Below, piece by piece: positions 8,197 to 18,153 of a stretch of 44,673 nt of DNA. Each line of letters opens with the position of its first letter. The stretch's first letter is position 1. The position numbers were made by a program, and so were the translations under genes. The DNA comes from Alphaproteobacteria bacterium MarineAlpha3_Bin7 (GTDB taxonomy: Bacteria; Pseudomonadota; Alphaproteobacteria; Rhodospirillales; UBA2165): positions 1 to 44,673 of the forward strand of contig PTLG01000003.1 of the NCBI GenBank assembly GCA_002937995.1, given 5' to 3'. Under the pieces are notes generated by a model. It had not been told where the DNA came from and made no database searches. It worked only from the letters and a program-made list of their open reading frames with translations.

Positions 8197-8224
8197 AACT
8201 TATCTTTATATATTTCAAGCAAAA

Positions 8225-9385
8225 CTACCTAGAAATTGTCTTCAGAGCTCCTATCAGCTTGTCAACGTTTTCCAACTGTGCAGCCTCTCCCATCATACCA
8301 ATACGCCATAGCTTACCAGCAAATTGTCCCAAGCCAGCACTGATTTCAATTCCATGATCCTCTAGTAATAAGGTGCGGGACGGAGCATCTTCTATATCTG
8401 GTGGGAGAAAAACTGTGAGCAGTTCTGGCAATCTAAACTCTTCGTCAACTAACATTTCAAACCCAAGCTCCAATAAACCAGCAACCATCCGCTGTTGGCA
8501 ATCTCTATGACGAGCCCAAACTGTCTCAAGCCCCTCTTCCACGATCCTGCGAAGTGCCTCATGAAGGCCCATCAGTGAATTTACTGGAGCCGTATGATGA
8601 TAGGTTCTTGCTCCATCACTATTCCAGTATGCAGAAACTAAAGAAAGATCCAGCAACCAACTCTGAACTGGCTGCTTCCTATTTTCCACATGTTTTACTG
8701 CCGCATCACTAAATGTGACAGGTGACAGACCTGGGGGGCAAGACAAACACTTTTGACTGCCTGAGTAGACTGCATCTGCACCCCACACATCTACCTGAAC
8801 AGGAACGCCTGCTAGCGAAGTCACAGTATCCATAATAATGAAAGCCTTATTCTCTTTGGCAATCTGACATAGATTAGCAGCGTCAGATAAAACCCCTGTG
8901 GATGTTTCGGCATGGACAAACCCCATATGTTTAATATCGGGATGTTCAGAAAATGCTTTTCGTACCTTATCTGGGTCAACCGGTTTACCCCAGTCATCCT
9001 CCGTTGTTACAACCTCCGCTCCAGCCCGGCGAGTTACCTCCGCCATTCTACCCCCAAAAACACCATTGATACAAATTAGCACCTTATCTCCAGGCTCAAC
9101 CATATTATTCACGCAGGCTTCCATACCTAACGACCCTGGCCCCGATACCGGAAAGGTCATTGAGTTATTAGTCTGGAAAATATAACGGAGCATATCTTTA
9201 AGCTCATCCATCATAACAAGCATAGCTGGATCCAAATGCCCGATAGTAATGTTTGACATTACTTTTAGTACATCTGGGTGAACCTGCGATGGTCCAGCAC
9301 CCATTAGTAAGCGATTAGGTGAAGAAAAAGAATTAAAATATGGGGGTTCATTAACTAACGATGGTGATGTTTGTTCTGCTCTCAA
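8225..9385 (-). CDS. Class V aminotransferase, serine/alanine-glyoxylate aminotransferase-like
   Basis: A pyridoxal-phosphate enzyme of 386 residues. The PLP-binding Lys lies in SGSQKCLSCPPG near residue 200, and the substrate region has GPGSLGMEACVNN near residue 85. The family includes serine-glyoxylate, alanine-glyoxylate and serine-pyruvate aminotransferases, and also pyridoxamine- or aminoethylphosphonate-type enzymes, so the amino donor is not certain. The TTG start is chosen because AGGAC is 7 bp upstream and the N-terminal segment before MGAGPSQVHP is needed for the fold. It sits in a minus-strand run with SDR and MaoC genes. Confidence 0.8.
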   Translation of the reverse strand: MRAEQTSPSLVNEPPYFNSFSSPNRLLMGAGPSQVHPDVLKVMSNITIGHLDPAMLVMMDELKDMLRYIFQTNNSMTFPVSGPGSLGMEACVNNMVEPGDKVLICINGVFGGRMAEVTRRAGAEVVTTEDDWGKPVDPDKVRKAFSEHPDIKHMGFVHAETSTGVLSDAANLCQIAKENKAFIIMDTVTSLAGVPVQVDVWGADAVYSGSQKCLSCPPGLSPVTFSDAAVKHVENRKQPVQSWLLDLSLVSAYWNSDGARTYHHTAPVNSLMGLHEALRRIVEEGLETVWARHRDCQQRMVAGLLELGFEMLVDEEFRLPELLTVFLPPDIEDAPSRTLLLEDHGIEISAGLGQFAGKLWRIGMMGEAAQLENVDKLIGALKTISR

Positions 9386-9494
9386 TTTTCAAGTCCTATT
9401 CATATCAAAATAAAAAATAATTAAGTGCTATACTACTTCGCAGTATTATTAGTATCTGACCACGAGACTTTCAAACGGGAAAGTATTTTTATTT

Positions 9495-10079
9495 CTAACT
9501 TGGTTTCCAATCGTCTAGACCTATTGAATCTGCTACGCGCTGGCGCCATTGATTTATTGGCTCACAAGTCCCATATTGTTTGACCATTTTTTCAGTATAA
9601 TCAGTTATTTCCTTATCCGTTAAATTAAAATTAAGGTCATCCCTAAATGGCTGCTCAACATACCAATCGGTATCTACATATAGTTCGACCCTATTATTTT
9701 CTGGATCCTTAAAGTATATACTCCAGGCAACCCCATGATTAATAGCATAAAGATCAGTAATATCCGCTCTCTTTTCAAGGATATTCCAGAATTTACGAAG
9801 ATCTGGCAGTGTTTCAACCAGAAAAGAAATTTGGTTTATCACATTGAAAGATATTTCCTCTGGTTTACCAGAAATCAAAACAATTTGATGATGAACCATA
9901 GGGTCTCGGGTTAAGAATACTAAATCTGCCTTGATGTCATGCCCCTCAATATAGCCTTCATCAGTACGATGCATCTTAAATAATTTTTGATAGAAGTCCG
10001 CCATACGTTCTATGTCTGTCACCCAAAAGCCAAAATGAGTGAAACGAGCATTTGGGGAAACAATATCTGTACTTGTCAT
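9495..10079 (-). CDS. VOC/glyoxalase-family dioxygenase-like protein
   Basis: Vicinal oxygen chelate protein of 194 residues. The three expected metal ligands are visible in order: His in FTHFGFWVTDIERM near residue 15, His in MVHHQIVL, and Glu in RVELYVDTDW. That pattern fits an extradiol-type dioxygenase or glyoxalase fold with a divalent metal. GGAG lies 6 bp before the ATG. The gene is 109 bp upstream of the aminotransferase on the same strand. Taken with the nearby homogentisate operon, an aromatic ring-cleaving role is possible, but that is inference from context. Confidence 0.72.
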   Translation of the reverse strand: MTSTDIVSPNARFTHFGFWVTDIERMADFYQKLFKMHRTDEGYIEGHDIKADLVFLTRDPMVHHQIVLISGKPEEISFNVINQISFLVETLPDLRKFWNILEKRADITDLYAINHGVAWSIYFKDPENNRVELYVDTDWYVEQPFRDDLNFNLTDKEITDYTEKMVKQYGTCEPINQWRQRVADSIGLDDWKPS

Positions 10080-10240
10080 ATATTACTCCATCTATATTTT
10101 ATCTATCTCGAACGATACAACTATATCTTGTTATGATCATTGTTTAGTTTAGGGTTTTAAGCTGTTTTTTAAAGACTACTTAAGGATAACCAACTACTAC
10201 CCAGCTGCAAATAAATTGAATAAAAACTATAAATAAAACT

Positions 10241-11152
10241 ATGCGAGAGCGTCTCAAAATTATTACTCAAAAAATCGCCTACCGAGTTGGGGTAGAACCG
10301 GGAAATTTTATGGGTGTCTGCCTAGCAATTTTGTCTGGCTTTATGCTAATGATTAATGGGGCAATCGGAAAATATCTTGGCGAAGAAATACACCCATTTC
10401 TGATCACTTTTTTTAGATCTGCAATAATTGTAGCTATTTTAATGCCCGCATTTATTTTAGCTGGATACGAAAGAATAAGGCCTGCACGTCATCAATACCA
10501 ATTTTTTAATGGCTTAGTTTTTACCGGCGCAGTGGTGGGATGGTTTTGGTGTCTTCCGAGAGTACCTTTAGACATGGTAGCCGCTATTGGCTTTACCAGC
10601 CAACTCTATGCGATGCTGGGAGCAATAATTTTTTTGGGAGAAAAAACAAAGGGTTGGAGATGGGTGGTTTTATTTATTGGATTCTTAGGTGCCATGATTA
10701 TTGTAAGGCCAGGCTTTGTCGAAATTACTCCCGGGGTGTTTGTATTAATTATTACCGCTATATTATTTTCTACAAATAGGCTTATTATCAAGTGGCTGTC
10801 CACAAAAGATAGCCCTGAAGCAACTGTTGTATGGATGTCTTTTTGGACAACAATATTTACCCTACCCCTAGCATTTTTATATTGGCAACATCCCACACTT
10901 GTACAAAGTCTGTGGTTAGTAGCTATTGCTCTAGTTACTATCATTTCTCATTATACAATGACGTGGGCTCTAAAATTGGGAGATATTGGAGCAGTTGAAC
11001 CGACTACTTTCATGAGGCTTATTTGGGGTGCGATAATTGGTTTTTTTATTTTTGAAGATATCCCAGATTTATTAACTATATGCGGTGGGCTGATTGTGTT
11101 TATAACTATTATTTACTCAGCGAGAAGAGAGAGGCGAGAGGGAAAGCAGTGA
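10241..11152 (+). CDS. EamA/DMT-family transporter
   Basis: Drug/metabolite transporter of 303 residues with about ten hydrophobic helices arranged as two EamA repeats, and basic residues at both ends. The first repeat has IGKYLGEEIHPFLITFFRS and the second ends with GDIGAVEPTTFMRLIWGA. It faces the P450 gene convergently. Function is most likely export or uptake of a small metabolite; the substrate cannot be told. The two other EamA genes in the window (18610-19509 and 19830-20825) are different paralogues. Confidence 0.8.
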   Translation: MRERLKIITQKIAYRVGVEPGNFMGVCLAILSGFMLMINGAIGKYLGEEIHPFLITFFRSAIIVAILMPAFILAGYERIRPARHQYQFFNGLVFTGAVVGWFWCLPRVPLDMVAAIGFTSQLYAMLGAIIFLGEKTKGWRWVVLFIGFLGAMIIVRPGFVEITPGVFVLIITAILFSTNRLIIKWLSTKDSPEATVVWMSFWTTIFTLPLAFLYWQHPTLVQSLWLVAIALVTIISHYTMTWALKLGDIGAVEPTTFMRLIWGAIIGFFIFEDIPDLLTICGGLIVFITIIYSARRERREGKQ

Positions 11153-11169
11153 TAACAGCTGCTTAATAA

Positions 11170-12405
11170 TCATACAGACACAGGTAAAAAAGAAAGCCCC
11201 CTAAATCTTGCCCGACCATGAAATTTCTTCTCTCCGTTCAATTTCAAATTAGGAAATCTATCAACAAATTTTCCTATCGCTTTTTGACCTTCCATTCTAC
11301 CCAAAGTATTTCCCATACAAATATGTTTACCAATTCCAAATGCTATTTGTGGATTAGGTCTCCTGCTGATATCAACCTTTTCTGGATTATTGAAGATTTC
11401 GGGATCTCTATTAGCCGCACCTAAGCAGGTGTGAAGAAATGAACCCCCAGGAATAAGTATTTTCTCCCCTTCTGGCCCAAACTCTGTATCCTCGATTACC
11501 TTCCGATTGCCAATTTGTAGTGGGCTCTGAAATCTTAGAAATTCCTCTGTTGCCGTCTTTATAAGACCTGGTTCATTTCGTAGCAACTCTAACTGATCAG
11601 GAAAATCAAGTAGAGTACCTATTCCATTACTTACTAAACTCGCTGTAGTCTCATGACCAGCATTTAAAAGAAAAATACAATTTTGCACAAGTTCAACAGG
11701 AGTTAACTTTCTTCCATCAACTTCCCCAAAAATAAGTGAAACAAGTACCTCCCCCATTTCCGCACCATATGGAGTTAATCTTCTTTTTGCTATCAAGTCT
11801 TCCAGTAACCCCCCAAATTCTTCAACAGCCTTATGACCCTCATCAATTTTTTCTGGGGATACAATAGGATCCAGAGCACCCAATATGAGTGTAGAGTAGT
11901 GATGCATTTTATTACGGTGCTCTTCGGGTATACCTAACATATCCGCAATAATTTCAGTGGGAAGTGCTAGTCCATAATCTTGCACAACATCAAATTCCCC
12001 CTTTGCCTCAACATTATCGAGTAACTTATCCACTATTCCATCTATCACCGAGTCTAACTCATTCATTTTTTTTGGTGTAAAAGCCTCAGACATAAGTTTC
12101 CTTACAATGGAGTGATAAGGATCATCATTAAAGACTAGACTAGTTGTATGGTGCACATATAAAGGTCCGTCCCCGAACCTAGGCTTAAAATCCTGAGTCT
12201 TATCAGAACTCATGTTAGGCGACTTGAAAGCTTTAACCACATCATCGTATCGGGTCAAAAAGTAAGTGCCATCAGGATTAATATGAACAGGGTCATGTTC
12301 TCTTAATATTTGATAGGTAGGGAATGGGTCGTCCAGGAACCCTTGATCAATGCTTTGGATATCAAACGCTTTTGCTTTTTCGTAATCTGAAAGTTGACTG
12401 TTCAT
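11170..12405 (-). CDS. Cytochrome P450
   Basis: A soluble bacterial P450 of 411 residues from the chosen start. The I-helix oxygen-binding motif is LNAGHETTASL, the K-helix ExxR is EEFLRF, and the heme loop is FGIGKHICMGNTLGR with the thiolate Cys. No membrane anchor is present. I chose ATG 12405, which has AAGGG 9 bp upstream, over the TTG at 12435. The gene is last in the run hmgA, fahA, molybdoenzyme, P450, so it should be induced with homogentisate catabolism. No ferredoxin or ferredoxin reductase gene is beside it; redox partners must be encoded elsewhere. Substrate unknown, presumably an aromatic or hydrophobic compound. Confidence 0.88.
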   Translation of the reverse strand: MNSQLSDYEKAKAFDIQSIDQGFLDDPFPTYQILREHDPVHINPDGTYFLTRYDDVVKAFKSPNMSSDKTQDFKPRFGDGPLYVHHTTSLVFNDDPYHSIVRKLMSEAFTPKKMNELDSVIDGIVDKLLDNVEAKGEFDVVQDYGLALPTEIIADMLGIPEEHRNKMHHYSTLILGALDPIVSPEKIDEGHKAVEEFGGLLEDLIAKRRLTPYGAEMGEVLVSLIFGEVDGRKLTPVELVQNCIFLLNAGHETTASLVSNGIGTLLDFPDQLELLRNEPGLIKTATEEFLRFQSPLQIGNRKVIEDTEFGPEGEKILIPGGSFLHTCLGAANRDPEIFNNPEKVDISRRPNPQIAFGIGKHICMGNTLGRMEGQKAIGKFVDRFPNLKLNGEKKFHGRARFRGLSFLPVSV

Positions 12406-12437
12406 CCGCAACGACCCTTCAGCATTCTCTATCAAAC

Positions 12438-15400
12438 CTACTCTGCTGGCTCTAACTCTTTGTCACTAGCAATTTGCCTAGAACTAGATTTTTCAAAAAA
12501 CAATTGTGAACTTCCATCCCACAATTCCACCTCTACTAATGAGGAACTAGTGGCCATAGAATGCGCCTGCTTTATTTGACTTCTCTTGGGAGTCAATTGA
12601 TTTAAACACCCGCCGCGATCTACTGAGTTTCCTGGTTCACCCATAGGTTCGTAAGTAGCACACGACTCATAGCCATGAACTAATCCTTTTCGTAACCTTT
12701 GCGTTGGAAAAGCGGCACAAATAACTGCACCTCGGTCATTATAAACTTTAACCAGAGATTTATATTTAATATTTCGTTCTTTGGCATCATCAGAGTTAAT
12801 ACGCAACGTCCAATAAAAGAAACCCTCAACTTCTATCCTGTGATCAATTATGTCATTAATAAAAGCATCTTTGCCATCGCCCTGGCTATGGTAACTAAAC
12901 CTTGCATGCGGTGTTAACAATTGAAGAGGGAACTTTCCTACACGCTCTTTAGCAGACGGTCCCTCCCATGATGGATTATATTTTACTATAGTGGGACGCT
13001 CAGGATCATTGGGGTCAAATCTTTTCAAGGTATTGCAATCAAACTCTATCTTTCCCGACTGCGTCTGCAATCCTCGCAGAAACTCTTCAGTATAATCTGA
13101 AGGTAGAGGGTGTGGCTCGGGGACATCTTTTTTTCTGCCTTCGGCAAACCATCTAAATGAAACTGGCGGCCTCAATTCTTCTTTTAGAGGTGGAACTACA
13201 AAATAGCCTTTTCGCAAAAACTTTTTCCATGAAATATGAAGGGGTAAATCTGAGGCTTCAAACTGCCTTTTTACCCAGTCCAACTCACTCATTCCCTCAG
13301 AAAACAACAAGCCAAGTCCTAACTTTTTTGAAATCTCAAGAAAAATTTGGTAGTCAGACTTTGACTCCCCCAGAGGTTCAATACACTTATGTTGGAAAAC
13401 TACTACCCTGTGGTTAAGTTGGTTTTGACCATGGTGTGTATATCCGCCTATGCCAGCCCACTCACTAATATCTGGCCTCTCTAGATTTGTACAGGCTGGC
13501 AAAATAATATCAGCAAATTTAGCATCACCTTCCATCCAAATTGACTGATTTACAACAAATTCTAATTTATCCGTTCTATACATCTTAACATATCTATTGG
13601 TATCACTCATGGTGCCAAATAGAGAGCTGCCGTACTTATATAACATCTTAACTGGAGCATGCCCCTTTTTGGGGTAAACTATTTTGTCAAATTGGCTCTC
13701 TATTGATTTCCCATTCCATGAATAGCCCTCAGCTTTTCCTTCTAATATAGCTTCAGGCAACTGCAGACGGGGTATTTTCTGTGTACTAGTATTAACTGTG
13801 GGTAGTTGAGGCATGCGCTGGTATAATGCAACAGACAATGCCGTACCCTGAAGGTCGCCAGACATACCACCATCGGCATACCCAGGAAAATAAAAATTGA
13901 GATCAACCGGCGTAGAGCGCTGCATATTCCCTAGATTAATGCCTGGCTTACCAATACCCTGCATAGCCATGAGACAGACCATGGTTCTAGCCCACTGAAT
14001 TCCAGTAGAATTCCTACAAGCACCACCATACCCATTTCCAGCGCCACCAGCGGATAAATAGACTTTTTTATTTCCCCACTCTCTTGCTAATGCCCTAACA
14101 TCCTTTGCTGGAACTCCAGTTTCTACCTCCTGCCACTCAGGTGTTTTTTCTATTCCATCCTCGACCCCAAGTATGTAATCTTTCCATACTTCAAAGCCTT
14201 CTGTTCGCTTGGACACATAGTCCTTATCGTAAAGATCCTCTGTTATCCATATATAGGCAATGGCTAAAGCTAGAGCTGGGTCAGTAGTGGGCTTTGGAGA
14301 GATCCATTTTCCGCCCAACATTTGCGCCGTATCATTATAATGAGGATCAATATGTACAAACTTGATATCAAGCTCTTTCAGCCACTGGCGTCTTATACTC
14401 CCTTCCTGAGATGCATAATTTCCACTTGTTGACTCGGGGTTAGAGGACCAAAAAACAACCATTTCACAGTGCTTAAGAAGGTCCTCCACTGTTCCATAGT
14501 TTTCTGACATACCAACCCTCAAAGAATGTCCCCAATGATGCAAACCACCCCAATACCACCCTTCCCAGCTATCTGGATTATGGTGTACCTCGGTATGTCC
14601 AATTAAATTCATAAATCTAAAATTAGCCGAGAGGTAATAGCCTATGTTTCCCCATGTATGGTGTGAACCATGACTGGAAGCAATAGCGCCTGTACCATAG
14701 TCTCTTTTCATGCGTTTTATTTCACTAGCAACTATATCTAGGGCTTCGTCCCAACTTATTCTCTCGTACCCATCCACACCCCTGTCTTTACAATTTCGCT
14801 CACCGTTTGGATCAAAACCAATCCTTTTCATTGGATAAAGTATTCGGTCCGGAGAATACACAGCCGACTTCCAATTTTGTCCATGCGGGGATAAGCTTGT
14901 TTTTCGAGGTGGAGTGAATTTTTTTCCTCTTGCTTTAATAGTCCATGTACTAGGATCCGTGTCATCAAATTCCATATTTGTGGTCCTTATAATTTTTTCA
15001 TCCTTTACATAGACAAAAATTGGACCGCCATTGGTCATACTTGTGTAACGAATTGACCCATCGTTTAATTTAATTCCGTATTTCCAATTGTAGCACTGGG
15101 TTAACATTATTGTTTGAGCAAACCAGTATGTGAGTTCATCTGGGCCATCCATAGACAAGTTAAACTCCTTTTGAGCGTCTATCTGCTCCTGATAATCTAC
15201 TGGAGGCATAAGTAGTCTGATGGCGAGTTGTTCTGTTTTAAAGGCTAAACAAACGTCAGGAGTTGGGTGGATCCCAGCTTCAGACTTTAATTTTCCTTTG
15301 CCAAAGATATAAAATCTACCTTTAGTATTATCTGATACCTTTATCTGCGCCACAAAACTCTTCTCTTTTAGGCGCCGTCGAAAGCTAGTATTTCTCCAAG

Positions 15401-15452
15401 CCACAAACCTTATTAAGAGGTCTAGACCAAGAAGAATAAAATATAGTCTCAT
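12438..15452 (-). CDS. SCP2-like domain fused to a pyrogallol transhydroxylase-like molybdopterin enzyme
   Basis: A 1004-residue DMSO-reductase-superfamily protein. From about residue 139 it follows, as I recall the sequence, the large subunit (AthL) of pyrogallol-phloroglucinol transhydroxylase nearly end to end. Landmarks are [47 protein letters not shown] and [20 protein letters not shown]. The AthL active-site residues His144, Asp174, Ser175 (the Mo ligand) and Tyr404 align with His264, Asp294, Ser295 and Tyr525. There is no N-terminal Cys cluster for a 4Fe-4S centre, as in AthL. Residues 1-130 are extra: a hydrophobic segment (about 3-19), then an SCP2-like pattern through [15 protein letters not shown], suggesting a hydrophobic ligand. 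No AthS-type ferredoxin subunit is adjacent. AGGGG lies 6 bp before the ATG, and fahA ends 9 bp upstream. Confidence 0.82.
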   Translation of the reverse strand: MRLYFILLGLDLLIRFVAWRNTSFRRRLKEKSFVAQIKVSDNTKGRFYIFGKGKLKSEAGIHPTPDVCLAFKTEQLAIRLLMPPVDYQEQIDAQKEFNLSMDGPDELTYWFAQTIMLTQCYNWKYGIKLNDGSIRYTSMTNGGPIFVYVKDEKIIRTTNMEFDDTDPSTWTIKARGKKFTPPRKTSLSPHGQNWKSAVYSPDRILYPMKRIGFDPNGERNCKDRGVDGYERISWDEALDIVASEIKRMKRDYGTGAIASSHGSHHTWGNIGYYLSANFRFMNLIGHTEVHHNPDSWEGWYWGGLHHWGHSLRVGMSENYGTVEDLLKHCEMVVFWSSNPESTSGNYASQEGSIRRQWLKELDIKFVHIDPHYNDTAQMLGGKWISPKPTTDPALALAIAYIWITEDLYDKDYVSKRTEGFEVWKDYILGVEDGIEKTPEWQEVETGVPAKDVRALAREWGNKKVYLSAGGAGNGYGGACRNSTGIQWARTMVCLMAMQGIGKPGINLGNMQRSTPVDLNFYFPGYADGGMSGDLQGTALSVALYQRMPQLPTVNTSTQKIPRLQLPEAILEGKAEGYSWNGKSIESQFDKIVYPKKGHAPVKMLYKYGSSLFGTMSDTNRYVKMYRTDKLEFVVNQSIWMEGDAKFADIILPACTNLERPDISEWAGIGGYTHHGQNQLNHRVVVFQHKCIEPLGESKSDYQIFLEISKKLGLGLLFSEGMSELDWVKRQFEASDLPLHISWKKFLRKGYFVVPPLKEELRPPVSFRWFAEGRKKDVPEPHPLPSDYTEEFLRGLQTQSGKIEFDCNTLKRFDPNDPERPTIVKYNPSWEGPSAKERVGKFPLQLLTPHARFSYHSQGDGKDAFINDIIDHRIEVEGFFYWTLRINSDDAKERNIKYKSLVKVYNDRGAVICAAFPTQRLRKGLVHGYESCATYEPMGEPGNSVDRGGCLNQLTPKRSQIKQAHSMATSSSLVEVELWDGSSQLFFEKSSSRQIASDKELEPAE

Positions 15453-15461
15453 AACGTACCC

Positions 15462-16763
15462 CTATGAGGCAGGCATTATTATTGACCGACACTCACCAAA
15501 ACCAATTCGAGCCTTTCCAGCGCCAGCACACCATGCTCGCATAATTACTTCATCTCCATCTTCCAGAAATGTTCGAGTTTCCCCACTGGGAAACTCAATT
15601 TTTTCTTTTCCTCCCTTACAGGCCTCCAAAATACTGCCATACGTGTCTGAGGTTGTTCCAGAAACCGTGCCACTACCGTACAGATCGCCTGAATTTACGC
15701 TGCAACCATTACTGGTGTGGTGTGTCAACATTTGAAAAATAGTCCAGTACATATCCTTAAAGCCAGGACTACCAATCACGTGAGGGTCTAGATTACTAGC
15801 TCTCATTTTTTCCGTACTAACCGCAACTTCAATATTAATATCAATACCCCCAAAGTCCTGGTGACTGCTTGAGTTGAGATATGGAAGTGGCATTGGATCG
15901 CCATCTGGCCGCTCAAATACTTTGGTCCGAAATGGCGCTAGAGCTTCCAAAGTAACGACCCAAGGGGATATTATGGAACTAAAATTTTTTGCCATGAATG
16001 GACCTAACGGCTGATATTCCCAGGTTTGGATATCTCGAGCAGACCAGTCATTTAATATACAAAGCCCAAAGATATGGTTTTCGACTTCTCCAATATCTAT
16101 ACTGGTACCCAGTTTAGTTGAGGATCCCACAAAAATCCCCAGCTCTGTCTCGTAATCAAGGCGTTTGCATGGACCAAACTCTGGAACCTCGGCGTCTGGA
16201 GGCTTAAGCTGGCCTTTAGGTCTGATAGTCTGCTCACCACTTACCCTTATTGAAGAAGTTCGGCCATGATAGGCGATGGGTACATATTTGTAATTTGGAA
16301 GTAATGGATTATCTGGGCGAAACATACTTCCCACATTAGTAGCATGATTTATTGAAGAGTAAAAATCAGTAAAATCACCTATACTGGCTGGCAATCCCAT
16401 CTCTGCCTCCTGCATAGAAACCAGACAAGAACTAGCTTCCTCTTGAGGACCACCTAATTTTAATAGTGCTGATACATTTGCTCTAAACTCTGACCAATCC
16501 ACTGGACCCAGATCCATAAAAGAATTTAGGGTTGAAGATTTGCATGCTTCTACCCCAACGCCAGATAACAATCCAATATCTGCTGCCTTGGAAATATCTA
16601 ATATAAAATTGCCTATACCGACACCGCACCTAAATTGCTCTTTTTCATTTGCTCTGAAAACACCGAGCGGGAGGTTTTGTATAGGAAAATCTGTACTATC
16701 CTCGTTAGCCGAGTCTACCCAGCTTTTAAGGTTTACGTCGTGTGTTGAGTTTAAATCTATCAT
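15462..16763 (-). CDS. fahA: Fumarylacetoacetase
   Basis: This enzyme hydrolyses 4-fumarylacetoacetate to fumarate and acetoacetate, the last step of tyrosine/homogentisate catabolism. The 433 residues are full length. Metal and catalytic residues are visible: Asp in IGDFTDFYSS, His in SSINHATNVG, two Glu in YETELGIFVG, Asp in LNDWSARD. The N-terminal domain precedes the FAH core at about residue 120. ATG 16763 is chosen; an upstream in-frame extension would run into hmgA. It begins 1 bp after the hmgA stop, so the two are translationally coupled. The maleylacetoacetate isomerase gene usually found here is missing. Confidence 0.93.
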   Translation of the reverse strand: MIDLNSTHDVNLKSWVDSANEDSTDFPIQNLPLGVFRANEKEQFRCGVGIGNFILDISKAADIGLLSGVGVEACKSSTLNSFMDLGPVDWSEFRANVSALLKLGGPQEEASSCLVSMQEAEMGLPASIGDFTDFYSSINHATNVGSMFRPDNPLLPNYKYVPIAYHGRTSSIRVSGEQTIRPKGQLKPPDAEVPEFGPCKRLDYETELGIFVGSSTKLGTSIDIGEVENHIFGLCILNDWSARDIQTWEYQPLGPFMAKNFSSIISPWVVTLEALAPFRTKVFERPDGDPMPLPYLNSSSHQDFGGIDINIEVAVSTEKMRASNLDPHVIGSPGFKDMYWTIFQMLTHHTSNGCSVNSGDLYGSGTVSGTTSDTYGSILEACKGGKEKIEFPSGETRTFLEDGDEVIMRAWCAGAGKARIGFGECRSIIMPAS

Positions 16764-16764
16764 T

Positions 16765-18075
16765 TTAATCCATACTTTCGTTAAAGTGTTTTTTAAGCCC
16801 TTGCCAACATTTAAAATATTCAGCCTGTAGACAGGGCGTCTGCATGGCAAATTCTGTTAGTCTATAAACGTAACGGGTCTCAAACATAAATGCCATTGAA
16901 CCATCAATATATACTGGCTCTAAATCAGCTATACTAGCAGCTTCAAAAACGTCCGCATCATTTCCATGAGGGGACATACTATTGTGAAGACTGCTGCCAC
17001 CAGGAACAAATCCCTCTTTTCGGCCATCATATTCGCCCCTGATTAGACCCATAAACTCACTCATAATATTTCTGTGATACCAAGGAGGCCGATAGGTATT
17101 ATTAGCAACTATCCAACGAGGTGGAAATATTACGAAATCTACATTGGCGACCCCCATTGTATTACTCTGGGATGTTAGTACGGTATAGACACTTGGGTCT
17201 ATATGATCGAAACTAATTGACCCAACCGCATTAAAGTTTGCTAGGTCATATTTGTAAGGTGCAAAATTTCCATGCCAGGCAACTACGTCCAGAGGAATAT
17301 GATTAATTTCCGCCTGCCATATGTTACCTCCAAATTTAGAAATTAACTTAAAGTCACCCTCCTTGTCTTCATACCTTGCCACCGGATACAAAAAATCGCG
17401 AGGGTTAGCTAACCCATTGGAACCTATTGGTCCCAAGTCCGGCAGGCGCATGGCCGAGCCATAATTTTCTAATACATACCCCCGCGATGGGCCATCAGGG
17501 AGTTTTACCTGAAATTTAACACCTCTGGGAATAACTGCTATCTCGTTCGGATTCACCTCAAGAAGACCCATCTCTGTGTAAAGCTGAAGTGCTCCCTGTT
17601 GAGGCACAAGTAACATTTCTCCATCCGCATTATAAAAATATTTATCTTCCATAGAACTATTTGCTGCGTAAATATGTATGGCAAGTCCCGCCATCCCGAC
17701 TTCACCTGCTCCCATCATTGTAACAAGACCGGAGATGAAGTCTGTTTTGTCATCAGGTATGGGTAGCGGATCCCAGCGCATTTGGTTCGGATTCGGCGGA
17801 ACATCGTTAAACGGAGCCCCCTTAATCAAACTTTTAGATAATTGCTTAAACGGCTTATGCTTAACAGAGGGCCTTATCCTATAAAACCAGGTTCTTAAAT
17901 TATGGTCCCTGGGCGCTGTAAAAGCTGTGCCGCTAAATTGCTCAGCATAAAGACCATATGGAACCTGTTGAGGCGAATTTCTGCCCTTAGGCAAAGCACC
18001 AGGCAACGCCTCTGTAGCAAACTCGTTCCCAAACCCACTCTGATATTGAGTAGTTACTGACACGGAAGTATCCAT
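16765..18075 (-). CDS. hmgA: Homogentisate 1,2-dioxygenase
   Basis: Non-heme Fe(II) dioxygenase that opens the homogentisate ring to 4-maleylacetoacetate. Full length at 436 residues. The iron ligands are His334 and Glu340 in YHRNIMSE and His370 in NSMSPHGND, within one position of the human enzyme's H335, E341 and H371. The N-terminus [13 protein letters not shown] is diagnostic. AGGAT is 8 bp upstream of the ATG. It is the first gene of a minus-strand operon that continues with fahA, the molybdoenzyme and the P450. A -10-like TATAAT (18140-18135, minus strand) and a palindrome just downstream of it indicate repression by the divergent MarR protein. Confidence 0.96.
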   Translation of the reverse strand: MDTSVSVTTQYQSGFGNEFATEALPGALPKGRNSPQQVPYGLYAEQFSGTAFTAPRDHNLRTWFYRIRPSVKHKPFKQLSKSLIKGAPFNDVPPNPNQMRWDPLPIPDDKTDFISGLVTMMGAGEVGMAGLAIHIYAANSSMEDKYFYNADGEMLLVPQQGALQLYTEMGLLEVNPNEIAVIPRGVKFQVKLPDGPSRGYVLENYGSAMRLPDLGPIGSNGLANPRDFLYPVARYEDKEGDFKLISKFGGNIWQAEINHIPLDVVAWHGNFAPYKYDLANFNAVGSISFDHIDPSVYTVLTSQSNTMGVANVDFVIFPPRWIVANNTYRPPWYHRNIMSEFMGLIRGEYDGRKEGFVPGGSSLHNSMSPHGNDADVFEAASIADLEPVYIDGSMAFMFETRYVYRLTEFAMQTPCLQAEYFKCWQGLKKHFNESMD

Positions 18076-18105
18076 AATCTACATCCTCAATACTTACTAT
18101 TTAAT

Positions 18106-18127
18106 AATAGTTTCATTTGAAACTATT
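18106..18127. promoter_or_regulatory. Palindromic operator in the marR-hmgA divergent region
   Basis: Perfect inverted repeat: arms AATAGTTTC (18106-18114) and GAAACTATT (18119-18127) with a 4-bp spacer. It lies between the divergent starts of marR and hmgA, downstream of a TATAAT-like -10 for hmgA and overlapping the candidate marR -35. Size and symmetry fit a MarR-family dimer, and the adjacent MarR gene is the obvious ligand-responsive regulator. Confidence 0.75.
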
Positions 18128-18144
18128 TACAATTATTATATAGT
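18117..18144 (+). promoter_or_regulatory. Candidate marR promoter
   Basis: TTGAAA (18117-18122) and TATAGT (18139-18144) are separated by 16 bp. Transcription would start about 3-6 bp before the marR ATG at 18154. No Shine-Dalgarno sequence is seen, so the message may be leaderless. The -35 overlaps the palindrome, which would give autorepression. Confidence 0.4.
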
Positions 18145-18153
18145 AAATCAAAT

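Noticed and set aside
16764..16850. 29-residue N-terminal extension of fahA inside hmgA
   Set aside because: The ATG at 16763 begins 1 bp after the hmgA stop and gives the normal family length.
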